Source: an uncultured Bacilli bacterium (GTDB taxonomy: Bacteria; Bacillota_I; Bacilli_A; RF39; UBA660). From it: DNA of 64,000 nt. This document shows, piece by piece, positions 24,587 through 32,831 of the stretch (position 1 is its first letter; the number at the start of each line of letters is the position of its first letter). Made by a program: the position numbers and the translations under genes. The stretch spans positions 1 to 64,000 of the forward strand of contig CAKORR010000001.1 of assembly GCA_934101595.1 (NCBI GenBank), written 5' to 3'. A model generated the notes under the pieces. It saw nothing but the letters and a program-made list of their open reading frames with translations, was not told where the DNA came from and did not search any database.

Positions 24587-25731
24587 ATTCTATCTTTTTT
24601 TACTATTGAATCGTCAAATAGATTGTATTTTGATTTTATAAAATCCCATACTACTTTAAGTAAAGCCAAAATTGGTGTTGCAAGTACCATGCCAACTATA
24701 CCAAAGAAATAGCCAAATATTAACAAGCCAACTATAATTGTTACTGGATGTAATTGCATAGCTTTACTCATTACAACCGGCTGAAGAATATAGCTTTCAA
24801 CTAATTGAACTACTATACAAATAATAAGAGTTGATACGCCAATTACAGTGCTTTGACTAAAACCTACAATAACAGCTGCCGCTCCACCAATATAAGGCCC
24901 AATATAAGGAATTAGATCGGTGATTCCACAGAAAACGCCAAATAATAATGGTGCCTTTAGGCCAATAATTGTAAATCCTATTGTATCCGAAACTAATACC
25001 ATTGAAGCTACTAAAAGGGTTCCATTAACACTTTTTCTAACTTCTGATCCAATCTTATTAAGTAACGTTTCAACTTCATAACGATTCTTTTTTGGAATCA
25101 TTTTCAAAAAATGTAAACTGATTGATTCAAAATCGAAAAGCATATATAATCCAACTACTAAACTTAATAAAACTATTCCTAAGCCACTAAACATCTTGAC
25201 AACGGCATTAAAGACAAAGTTAGGCAAGTTATTAATTATTATTACAAATTGATTTTCTATAGTATTCATCATATTCTCTTTAACTTGTGATAAATCCAAA
25301 TTAGATAATTCAAATTGATTTAAGAAATTATTTAAGAATTTTTCAACATCATCAAATATTGCCGGAAGTGATGATACCAAATCATTAATTTGAGTATATA
25401 CAACAGGAATAAACACTTTAATAAACAAAATTAAACATATCAAGAAAACTAAATAAACAAGCAAAGCACTAAGTATTTTAGACAATCCTTTATCTTTAAG
25501 TTTGCAAACTAAAGGATTAAATAGCCAAGCAATTATAAACCCTATAAATAATGGCGATATTACCTTTAAAACGCCTATTAAAAATTTCATGATACCTAAG
25601 TATTTTATTAGAAAAAGAGCCAAAACAATAATTCCACCAATAATAACAAAATATGATATATTTAAGATTTTTTTTGATAGACTTATAACTTCATTTAACT
25701 CATCCGTATTAATTTTATCTTGCTTTTTCAT
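24580..25731 (-). CDS. AI-2E family membrane transporter (YtvI/PerM type)
   Basis: 383-aa polytopic protein of the AI-2E transporter family, whose members export autoinducer-2 or act as Na+/H+ antiporters. N-terminal helices are followed by a conserved soluble segment (residues 130-175) and a C-terminal block with the family signature: GLKAPLLFGVFCGITDLIPYIGPYIGG (in parts), VESYILQPVVMSKAMQLHPVTIIVGLL and GIVGMVLATPILAL. YtvI in B. subtilis is sporulation-linked, and here spoIIP and gpr lie just upstream on the same strand. Substrate is unknown. Confidence 0.85.
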   Translation of the reverse strand: MKKQDKINTDELNEVISLSKKILNISYFVIIGGIIVLALFLIKYLGIMKFLIGVLKVISPLFIGFIIAWLFNPLVCKLKDKGLSKILSALLVYLVFLICLILFIKVFIPVVYTQINDLVSSLPAIFDDVEKFLNNFLNQFELSNLDLSQVKENMMNTIENQFVIIINNLPNFVFNAVVKMFSGLGIVLLSLVVGLYMLFDFESISLHFLKMIPKKNRYEVETLLNKIGSEVRKSVNGTLLVASMVLVSDTIGFTIIGLKAPLLFGVFCGITDLIPYIGPYIGGAAAVIVGFSQSTVIGVSTLIICIVVQLVESYILQPVVMSKAMQLHPVTIIVGLLIFGYFFGIVGMVLATPILALLKVVWDFIKSKYNLFDDSIVKKDRIS

Positions 25732-25764
25732 AATTTCCTCCTAACTCATTATAACGCATAGTAT

Positions 25765-26094
25765 TTAGCTTTTCCAGAACAAACTTTTTAATACGTCAAC
25801 TATCCCGTCCGCACCATTTAAAACTATCTTACCTATATCATCCGTTAATTTTGTGCCAAAACGGCTAACTTTAGTGGAATAATCTTTATCATCGTCTATG
25901 TTATATGAAGAAATATCTACAATTTTATTGTTTTTTACATCCTGTTCAAATTTTCTAATATTTTTCTCAGTCAAAGTTACTTCCCGAGACATTTTTCTTT
26001 CATAATATCCATTTTCCATCATAATATATATAATTCCAAACGCTAGTAAAGACAGTTTTAAAAAAATAGCTAAAAAATTAGGCTTTTTTTTCAT
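25765..26094 (-). CDS. Small membrane-anchored protein at the yqxA position of the gpr-spoIIP cluster
   Basis: 109 aa with one N-terminal helix (FLAIFLKLSLLAFGIIYIMM), then a charged extracytoplasmic tail that ends in a possible amphipathic helix (DIGKIVLNGADGIVDVLKSLF). The ATG overlaps the spoIIP stop (ATGA), so the two are translated together. In B. subtilis the gpr-spoIIP operon continues with yqxA, a small anchored protein of the same size and layout. Sequence similarity is not obvious, so only position and architecture support a link. Role unknown, presumably in the forespore or mother cell envelope. Confidence 0.5.
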   Translation of the reverse strand: MKKKPNFLAIFLKLSLLAFGIIYIMMENGYYERKMSREVTLTEKNIRKFEQDVKNNKIVDISSYNIDDDKDYSTKVSRFGTKLTDDIGKIVLNGADGIVDVLKSLFWKS

Positions 26095-27017
26095 TCTAGG
26101 CCTCCTATATAATCATATATAGAATCTGCTAAAATATTTATGGTATTTTTTACTTCACTAATATTATTATATTGCCCTCCCAACTCAATTAAAAATGTGT
26201 TAAAAGAAAAGTCTTGATTATATTTTCCATTTACCCCCTTACCACTTTTTTTCATAATACCTCTAGATAAACTAGGATTATATTTTTTTATTATTTCATT
26301 TAACTTATTGGCATTATTTAAATTAACCGCGTAATTATCATGTTCTAATCCCACTACAAATAAAATTCTAGCATACTTTTTATTATCAATAGTTGTAGTT
26401 GTCTTTTTATAAATACTCGAATCTCTATGTAGATCGATAAATATTTTTAGAGATTCATTATTTTTTTTAGCACTTTCCATAAAAGATCTAGTTACTAAAT
26501 AACTATGACCGTACTTCCATCCTCGATCATTCAATACTTTTTTTACTTCATTAGTTTCAACAATTGTTTCTATTCCAAGATCGTTTAGCTTTTCCCTTAA
26601 CATATAACTAGCTAGCATTACTGTTGGTTTAATATTGTAAGGTTCTAAATAATCTTTTCCATATTCTTCCGTTTGATGAGTATTATAAATATAAACTATA
26701 GGATTTTTTATCGGGTTAGGTTCTGGATCTTCCAAATAATCTCCCATGGCATTTGCATCTTTAATATCTATTTGATCATCATCGGCTTTTTTACTATATT
26801 TGAAAATAGAATTAGATATACTAAATACCTTGTTTGGCTTAAATTCATTGTCCGGATTTATTATGTATTTAATAACAGACTTTGTAAAAAGATCACTCTT
26901 AAAAAGAGAACTCATAAATTTTGTTGAAAAAAATGAAACTAAAATAACTGATATTATTAATAATAGAGCTTTTTTTAATAGCGAATTATTTTGGGTTGTC
27001 TTAAATCTTTTTTTCAT
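26091..27017 (-). CDS. spoIIP: Stage II sporulation protein P (peptidoglycan hydrolase)
   Basis: Mother-cell membrane protein that, with SpoIID and SpoIIM, removes septal peptidoglycan during engulfment. A single N-terminal helix (LLLIISVILVSFFSTKF) precedes a linker and the SpoIIP domain. Visible landmarks are PIVYIYNTHQTEEYG, FIDLHRDSS, the segment LFVVGLEHDNYAVN and the C-terminal FNTFLIELGGQYNN, which carry the expected His and Glu residues. 308 aa is shorter than the roughly 400 aa of B. subtilis, mainly in the linker. It lies between gpr and the yqxA-position gene, the canonical rpsT-gpr-spoIIP order. Strong evidence for a spore-forming ancestor. Confidence 0.92.
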   Translation of the reverse strand: MKKRFKTTQNNSLLKKALLLIISVILVSFFSTKFMSSLFKSDLFTKSVIKYIINPDNEFKPNKVFSISNSIFKYSKKADDDQIDIKDANAMGDYLEDPEPNPIKNPIVYIYNTHQTEEYGKDYLEPYNIKPTVMLASYMLREKLNDLGIETIVETNEVKKVLNDRGWKYGHSYLVTRSFMESAKKNNESLKIFIDLHRDSSIYKKTTTTIDNKKYARILFVVGLEHDNYAVNLNNANKLNEIIKKYNPSLSRGIMKKSGKGVNGKYNQDFSFNTFLIELGGQYNNISEVKNTINILADSIYDYIGGLE

Positions 27018-27069
27018 TAAACCACATCCAATGAAAGTATAGCTCTTTCAAATTAAAAAGAATGTCATA

Positions 27070-27762
27070 TTAATGAATAAATATAGTATTTATAGCTTTT
27101 GCTATTAACTCACTCATTTCATCTATATATTGATTTATAGCACCCGTGGTTAGATATTTTTCTTTATATAGATAAATAGTTGGTGTACCTATCGATATTA
27201 CCGGAATATTAAATGTTTTTGAATTGATTTCTTTGTTATCCTTTAAATAAAAACCCGGTATAATCCCTGAATCATTTATTTCAATACATTTATTTAAATT
27301 GTCTATATTTGAAGTTGCTAAAGAATCAATTATAATAATACACTCTGGTTTAATTTCATTTACTACTAATTTTATTAAATCGTAAGACATTATGCCTGTT
27401 TTTTCAACAACCTCAGGATTAAATAAGGCTATTTTAGGTATAGTTAAAAAATCATTATAATGATTAGTGGCCATTATCTTACTAGTGGTTTTAGGGCCCA
27501 ATGAATCAGCAATAACCATGGAATTTCCAAGTCCGACAATTAAAGTTTTATTAATATTATATTTTTCTATAAAAATATTTAAAGACTTCATTAATTCTTT
27601 GTATAAACCATCATTAATTGTTTTGAAGAAAATAATTCGATAATCATTTTCATTTTTTTGATCATACAAATATGTTTCGACGTTATCATTTTTTCTTTTG
27701 GCTTTTAACTTAAGTTCTTTTTTGTTTAATACTGCGCTTTCTATAAAATATCTATTTTCCAT
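27070..27762 (-). CDS. gpr: Gpr-like germination protease, shortened
   Basis: Gpr degrades the DNA-protecting small acid-soluble proteins when spores germinate. Core motifs match: LIVGLGNSMVIADSLGP, a TGI segment (VVEKTGIMSYDL), IIIIDSLATSN, IEINDSGIIPG and VISIGTPT. At 230 aa it lacks much of the N-terminal prodomain-side region and the C-terminal portion of Bacilli Gpr (about 320-370 aa). It may be a minimal active form or a derived YyaC-like relative. The position between rpsT and spoIIP is the classical one. A sigma-G/F-type promoter lies upstream and GGGGTGA precedes the ATG. Confidence 0.82.
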   Translation of the reverse strand: MENRYFIESAVLNKKELKLKAKRKNDNVETYLYDQKNENDYRIIFFKTINDGLYKELMKSLNIFIEKYNINKTLIVGLGNSMVIADSLGPKTTSKIMATNHYNDFLTIPKIALFNPEVVEKTGIMSYDLIKLVVNEIKPECIIIIDSLATSNIDNLNKCIEINDSGIIPGFYLKDNKEINSKTFNIPVISIGTPTIYLYKEKYLTTGAINQYIDEMSELIAKAINTIFIH

Positions 27763-27776
27763 ACATTCACCCCTAT

Positions 27777-27806
27777 TATTATGGTAAATAATGTATTTAT
27801 TATTGC
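27777..27806 (-). promoter_or_regulatory. Candidate forespore (sigma-G/F) promoter of gpr
   Basis: Minus strand GCAATA (27801-27806), 17 bp, CATAATA (27777-27783). This approaches the sigma-G consensus (gHATR, CATxHTA). B. subtilis gpr is forespore-expressed. Confidence 0.45.
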
Positions 27807-27861
27807 CAAAACAAGATATTTTTGATAGAATTATTATTGAATTTGCAGGAAGGAGAAAAAT

Positions 27862-28125
27862 ATGCCAAACATTAAAAGCTCAAAAAAAGCTGTAAAAGTA
27901 ATAGCTAAGAAAACTGAGAACAACCACGAATTAAAAGCTAGAATTAAAAATTTAATCAAAAATTGTGAAAAAGCTATTTCTGCTGGTGATAAAGAAGCTG
28001 CATTGAATAAGTTTAAAGATATTCAAAAAAATATTGACCAAGCTGTTTCTAAAGGATTGATTAAAAATAATACTGCTGATCGTCAAAAAGCAAGATTAAA
28101 TTTAAAAGTTAAAAATATGAAGTAA
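27862..28125 (+). CDS. rpsT: 30S ribosomal protein S20
   Basis: 87-aa basic ribosomal protein starting MPNIKSSKKAVKVIAKK, with the typical NHELKARIKNLIKNCEKAI and the C-terminal KGLIKNNTADRQKARLNLKV. GGAAGGAG serves the ATG. It is divergent from gpr, a conserved arrangement, and ends in its own intrinsic terminator. It assembles early into the 30S subunit by binding 16S rRNA. Confidence 0.97.
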   Translation: MPNIKSSKKAVKVIAKKTENNHELKARIKNLIKNCEKAISAGDKEAALNKFKDIQKNIDQAVSKGLIKNNTADRQKARLNLKVKNMK

Positions 28126-28146
28126 GAATTGTTTACTTCTTTTTTT
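28119..28146 (+). terminator. Terminator of rpsT
   Basis: GAAGTAA / TTACTTC followed by T8, starting within the last codons. Confidence 0.8.
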
Positions 28147-28171
28147 ATGTTATAATGTCTATGGTGATTAT

Positions 28172-29119
28172 ATGAAGTCTTTTAAAACAAACCTGTTATG
28201 TTTACTTATAATTGTAGCAGCAATTATATCTTCTAATAAAGTGAGTGATAATATTGCTAAAATACTAACTAAAGATTATAATTCGAAAATCACAATTAAT
28301 AATAACTATAGTAAAAATAAAAGTTATAATTTCTTTAAACTAAGCAAAAACAATTATCCTTTAAGTTATAAAGAATTGATTGGCGAATTTTTTAAAGCCA
28401 TTGATTCTAAGAGTTCAAAATATACTTTTTATTGTCCAAGCGAATATAAAAATTGTTTAAATGACGTAACTAAAATTAGTGATAATGAATTGTTACTTAC
28501 TCACTTAAATAATTTTGTTCATCCATATAATAGCTTTACTAACATAAAAACCAAAATTAATGAATCCGGAGAAATTACTCTTAGTATAACCTATTTATAT
28601 CAAGATGAAGAAATCGAGAAGATTAACGAAAAAGCAAATGAAATCATAAATAATACTATAAACGATTCCATGACTGACTATGATAAAATAAAAGCTATTC
28701 ACGATTACCTTGCAAAAAATATTAAATATGACGTTGAAAGAAATGAAACTGGAAATAGCAAGTACGATTCTTATAAAGCAACTGGAGCATTATTTTCTGG
28801 ATATGCAACTTGTAACGGATACGCTGATACTTTGGCAATATTCTTATCTATTTTAGGATTTGATAATTTTAAAATAGCTACTGCACCAGAAGAAATATCT
28901 TATGAATCTACTGGCCATGTATGGAATGCAATATATTATGAAAATAGTTGGCGTCATATAGATCTTACATGGGATGATCCCGTTGGTAAAGATGGCAAAG
29001 AATATTTATATCACAAATACTTTCTTGTCACAAATGATGAGCTTAACGAGGCTGATCAAGGAGAAGTAAAAATTGAAGAACACAATTTTAATAAATTAAT
29101 TTATTCTGAACTAAAATAA
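28172..29119 (+). CDS. Exported transglutaminase-like cysteine protein
   Basis: 315 aa with an N-terminal hydrophobic segment (LLCLLIIVAAIISS) that may be a signal anchor. The C-terminal half is a transglutaminase-like domain with the full triad: Cys in GYATCNGYADTLA, His in STGHVWNAIYYENSW, and Asp in HIDLTWDDPVG. Such bacterial domains usually act as peptidases or amide-bond-forming enzymes at the surface. The first 150 residues are unassigned. GGTGAT precedes the ATG, and a bidirectional terminator follows. Two other transglutaminase-fold proteins occur in the window, unrelated outside the triad. Confidence 0.82.
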   Translation: MKSFKTNLLCLLIIVAAIISSNKVSDNIAKILTKDYNSKITINNNYSKNKSYNFFKLSKNNYPLSYKELIGEFFKAIDSKSSKYTFYCPSEYKNCLNDVTKISDNELLLTHLNNFVHPYNSFTNIKTKINESGEITLSITYLYQDEEIEKINEKANEIINNTINDSMTDYDKIKAIHDYLAKNIKYDVERNETGNSKYDSYKATGALFSGYATCNGYADTLAIFLSILGFDNFKIATAPEEISYESTGHVWNAIYYENSWRHIDLTWDDPVGKDGKEYLYHKYFLVTNDELNEADQGEVKIEEHNFNKLIYSELK

Positions 29120-29146
29120 GAGCTAAGTTAAGCTCTTATTTATTTT
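29113..29146. terminator. Bidirectional terminator between two exported-protein genes
   Basis: Perfect 10-bp stem AATAAGAGCT / AGCTCTTATT with flanking A and T tracts. Confidence 0.85.
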
Positions 29147-30370
29147 ATATGGATTATTAATCGTTCCATCACCAGTTACTGTTACCGTACTCTTTATATT
29201 TATTACTGGTCTTACTCCTCTATTTAATGAAGCATCAGTATTATATTCAAGTTGTTCACCATTACTTATAATAAACGGATAGTAATTACCATCTTTAAAC
29301 TGTGCTCCCGACATTGTCCAATAAGAATTTATATCTTTATTATACAAGTAAAAAGATGCATTTTTCTCTTTAACTCCTAAGCCAGCCATTATTACTTCGT
29401 CTACGGTTAAAAGGCCAATTTTATCACTAATACTTTCACCTAAACAATTGAAAGATGGAATATTGTTAGTAATAATTCTAATATAAGCATTTAAATTATT
29501 AGCTCCCTCAACCTTATTCATGTCATCACAATAATTTCCTTGAGCAATTAAAGAATCATAGTCGGCTAAATACAAATTATACCATTCATTTAGAAAACTT
29601 TTTATATCCGAACTAGCATATGAAAACTCTTCTTGGCTTGAAGTGTAATTATGAACTGTTTCAAGGTTTTTATCTAAGACAATCCTTACTGTTTGATCAC
29701 CATTTATTCTAACAATACGCCATGTATATCCAGCAAAATCAACATAATTATTTTCAACTTTTCCTCTAAAATAGTAAGTGTTTCCATTACTATCAACATC
29801 CGTAATAAGCCCCTCGTCTTCTAAAGCAGATGATACATTAGAATTACTTTTCATGTCGTGGACTTCATTATTAGCAAGAATAATCTTATCAAAACTATTA
29901 ATATCACTTTGAACTTCAGTTATTAAAACATCACAATGAAATTTTTTGCTTCCCTCATTTTTAATATCAATTTCGTAGTCTAAAGTTTCGTGAGGCTGGA
30001 GCGGTATATTATCCAAAATTTTAATTGTTTTTGATTCTGAGTCCATATAATTAACATTAAAATTTTGATTACCAGATTTGATAACGATTTTAATGTCCTT
30101 ATTATAATTCCTAGCATCTGCAAAAATTATACTATATAAGACCTTTTTATCAGAGTTATTCGTTACTGAGAAAATGGCCTTTTTTGAGCCGCTTTTAATA
30201 CTAATTTCTTTTTTTCCTAAGTAATTAATTGATAAGTTACCACTAGTTTCAACATAAAAATCAGGCTTAACATTTTTATCATAGTATTTATAACATATAC
30301 CCAATATAACTGATAGAACAATCATAACTAAAATTGTATTTAAAAGAAATTTATATTTCGTGCTCATCAT
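29123..30370 (-). CDS. Membrane-anchored extracellular protein, unknown
   Basis: 415 aa. One N-terminal helix (FLLNTILVMIVLSVILGIC) is followed by an Ig-like beta domain (residues 40-145). The C-terminal region contains YTWRIVRINGDQTVRIVLD, YWTMSGAQFKDGNYYPFIIS and GVRPVINIKSTVTVTGDGT. This WRIVRING ... GVRPVI arrangement recurs in surface proteins of gut Firmicutes and uncultured Mollicutes-like bacteria, whose function I cannot name. Two paired Cys lie in the C-terminal part (NYCDD, FNCLG). It is transcribed alone, with AGGAATG near the ATG. Confidence 0.6.
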   Translation of the reverse strand: MMSTKYKFLLNTILVMIVLSVILGICYKYYDKNVKPDFYVETSGNLSINYLGKKEISIKSGSKKAIFSVTNNSDKKVLYSIIFADARNYNKDIKIVIKSGNQNFNVNYMDSESKTIKILDNIPLQPHETLDYEIDIKNEGSKKFHCDVLITEVQSDINSFDKIILANNEVHDMKSNSNVSSALEDEGLITDVDSNGNTYYFRGKVENNYVDFAGYTWRIVRINGDQTVRIVLDKNLETVHNYTSSQEEFSYASSDIKSFLNEWYNLYLADYDSLIAQGNYCDDMNKVEGANNLNAYIRIITNNIPSFNCLGESISDKIGLLTVDEVIMAGLGVKEKNASFYLYNKDINSYWTMSGAQFKDGNYYPFIISNGEQLEYNTDASLNRGVRPVINIKSTVTVTGDGTINNPYKINKSLT

Positions 30371-30426
30371 ATCATTCCTAATCTAAATTAAGTATACTAT
30401 CTAAGAATTGTAATGTCAATTAATGA

Positions 30427-30449
30427 CAAAAAGATGCCTTAGCATCTTT
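30427..30449 (-). terminator. Terminator of the heat-shock operon
   Basis: AAAGATGC / GCATCTTT with a 4-nt loop followed by T5 on the minus strand, directly after dnaJ. Confidence 0.85.
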
Positions 30450-31561
30450 TATAAATATTTATTAATTTTTTTGAATTCTGCTTCATCATAAAGATCGGTT
30501 TCATCAAGCTCCTTTAATAGATCTTTTTGACTTCTAGTAAGTTTACGGGGTGTAATAACATTATACACAAGATACATATCACCTTTACTTGATGAATTTA
30601 CTCTCTTTACACCTTTTCCTTTTAATTTTACTTTATCTAAGTTTTGAGTACCAGCTTTAACTTCGACTTTTACCTCTCCGTCCAAAGTAGGAATTAACTT
30701 TTTGGCACCAAGAGCTGCCTCAGTAATAGTTAAGGGAACTTCTAGGTAAATATCTTCACCATCTCTTTCAAAAATAGGATGAGAAGCCACGACATATTCA
30801 ATATAAATGTCACCATTAGGCCCACCATTATAACCTGCTGAGCCTTTTCCTGATATTCTTTGTTGCATACCATCATCAACTCCAGCAGGGACAGTTATGA
30901 CAATTTCTTTACGAGTTTTTACATGTCCCTTGCCTCGACAATTTTGACAAGTTTCTTTAAAACGACGTCCAACCCCATCACAATCAGGACATGTTGTTTG
31001 CGTTTGAAATGTTCCAAATAATGACGATTGTTGCGAAATAACTCTACCTTTGCCACCACAAGTTTGGCAAGTTTCTTCATTAAATCCACCTTTACCATTA
31101 CATTCTTCACATTCTTCATTCAAATCAAGAGTAACATTCTTTTTAGTTCCGAATACGGCCTCATCAAATGATAATTTGATTTTTACTAAGCTATCTTCAC
31201 CCTTTTGCGGTCTTCTTGAATTACGACGTTGAGAGCCAAAATTGAAGCCAAAGCCACCACCGAATAAATCATCAAATATACTTCCTAAATCTATATCATT
31301 AACGTTAAATCCAGAGAAACCTGCCCCGGCTCCACCGTTTGTGAATGCTTCATGTCCAAACTGGTCATATTGTCTTCTCTTTTCTGGATCAGATAATACA
31401 GCATATGCTTCCCCTATCTCTTTAAACTTTTCCTCAGCACCAGCTTCTTTATTAATATCTGGATGATATTGTTTAGCTAATTTTCGAAAAGCTCTTTTTA
31501 TTTCTTCATCGCTAGCAGTTTTACTAACGCCAAGTATTTCATAATAATCCTTTTTATTCAT
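30449..31561 (-). CDS. dnaJ: Chaperone DnaJ
   Basis: Hsp40 co-chaperone stimulating DnaK ATPase. The J domain has the HPD motif (YHPDINKEAG). A Gly/Phe-rich linker follows (GGGFGFNFGS). Four zinc-binding repeats are complete: CEECNGKG, CQTCGGKG, CPDCDGVG, CQNCRGKG. The C-terminal substrate domains are also present. A frame opens at 31570, but AAGGAGTGATA before the ATG at 31561 and the family start MNKKDYYEILGV give 370 aa. It overlaps the pmbA stop by 8 nt. dnaJ normally follows dnaK directly; here tldD and pmbA stand between them. Confidence 0.97.
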   Translation of the reverse strand: MNKKDYYEILGVSKTASDEEIKRAFRKLAKQYHPDINKEAGAEEKFKEIGEAYAVLSDPEKRRQYDQFGHEAFTNGGAGAGFSGFNVNDIDLGSIFDDLFGGGFGFNFGSQRRNSRRPQKGEDSLVKIKLSFDEAVFGTKKNVTLDLNEECEECNGKGGFNEETCQTCGGKGRVISQQSSLFGTFQTQTTCPDCDGVGRRFKETCQNCRGKGHVKTRKEIVITVPAGVDDGMQQRISGKGSAGYNGGPNGDIYIEYVVASHPIFERDGEDIYLEVPLTITEAALGAKKLIPTLDGEVKVEVKAGTQNLDKVKLKGKGVKRVNSSSKGDMYLVYNVITPRKLTRSQKDLLKELDETDLYDEAEFKKINKYL

Positions 31562-32831
31562 CACTATCACTCCTTCCTGCTACGGTGATATTATCAATTA
31601 GTAATGATGGCATACCCATTTGTTCATCAAAAAACTTTAAGTCATTTCCAATTTCTATAACATTATTCAATAATTCCTTAATATCAGTTGATAAAATAAT
31701 CATATTTAATGGCTTATCTATTTTACCATTTTTTACAGTAAATCCTTCAGCTTGCAAGGAAATAGTTCCAGTTTTTTGGTTAATGCCCGCATGAGTTCCA
31801 TAAACCTCATCAATTATAATTCCATCATGCATTTTTAAAAGTAACTCATCAAATGTTTTTTTACCAGGCTTTATATACATATTTCTAATACCATAACTAT
31901 TACCAGTTGGGTTTTCGCCTAATTTTTTTGAATATTCAATATTATTTAACTTTAATATAAACTTACCATCTTTTACAATATCTTTGTAAGTCGTAAGTGT
32001 TCCCTCATCATCAAAGGATCTATATCCTATATAGTTTTTGTTTTTGGGATCTTCAACTATATTAATTAATTTGCTAAATACATTTTTATCAAAACTATCC
32101 TGTAAGATTGATTCTTTTAAATAAATTGATTTTGCAAAAAACATATTTTGCATAGCTTTCATAATGCTATTGACAACATTATTTCTTAATACAATTTTGT
32201 ATCTATCAGTTTTTAGTGACTTACTTTCAAGTTTTTTTATTAATAATACTACTCTTTCTTCAACTAATGAAAGAAATGCTGAAAAATCATAATCAGTAGT
32301 TGGTGATGAAATATATGCTATTTTAGTTTGGGAAGCGTTTTTTACTGTTATAGCTGTTTCAAAATCAAATAATTGTTTTGCTTCCTGCATAGTGTGCTTA
32401 CCATTAATAATTTCATATTTCCTACTTTCTCGACAAAAGGTTGTTTCAATTGATACTAATTCTTTATATTTACTTCTTAAATTATTTAATGATAATAAAT
32501 CTTCTTTTATCTTTGGTATGTCTATGCTTTCATTGATATCTTCTCTGCCTAAAAAATCATTAGTAGAAAATTCATTTTCGGTATCATTTTCTTGATACAA
32601 ATAAATTTCATCTAAACTGTTTAATATATTATCGATATCTATGACTCCAGTATATAGTTTTATACATTTACCATTTCTAATAGCTTTTATGGCATAATTA
32701 TTATTATTAGATATGTTAAAATTTGTTAACTCGTCGTTTAGAGTGCTTATTTCCAAAGTATTATCTAAAATATTATATACTTCAATGTCATATCCCCTTG
32801 TTTTACCAGCAGTAATTAATTCATTAATCAT
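31554..32831 (-). CDS. pmbA: TldE/PmbA-family protein (inactive partner of TldD)
   Basis: Subunit of the TldD/TldE heterodimeric metalloprotease that trims unfolded or modified peptides. It shows the PmbA pattern: an N-terminal strand-helix domain, then GIRNMYIKPGKKTFDELL and IIDEVYGTHAGINQKTGTISLQAEGF, without a HExxxH site, as expected for the non-catalytic partner. The ATG at 32831 lies within the last codons of tldD, with GGAGGTGA well placed, so the pair is translationally coupled (425 aa). Substrate is unknown; no microcin-like precursor is visible nearby. Confidence 0.9.
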   Translation of the reverse strand: MINELITAGKTRGYDIEVYNILDNTLEISTLNDELTNFNISNNNNYAIKAIRNGKCIKLYTGVIDIDNILNSLDEIYLYQENDTENEFSTNDFLGREDINESIDIPKIKEDLLSLNNLRSKYKELVSIETTFCRESRKYEIINGKHTMQEAKQLFDFETAITVKNASQTKIAYISSPTTDYDFSAFLSLVEERVVLLIKKLESKSLKTDRYKIVLRNNVVNSIMKAMQNMFFAKSIYLKESILQDSFDKNVFSKLINIVEDPKNKNYIGYRSFDDEGTLTTYKDIVKDGKFILKLNNIEYSKKLGENPTGNSYGIRNMYIKPGKKTFDELLLKMHDGIIIDEVYGTHAGINQKTGTISLQAEGFTVKNGKIDKPLNMIILSTDIKELLNNVIEIGNDLKFFDEQMGMPSLLIDNITVAGRSDSDE

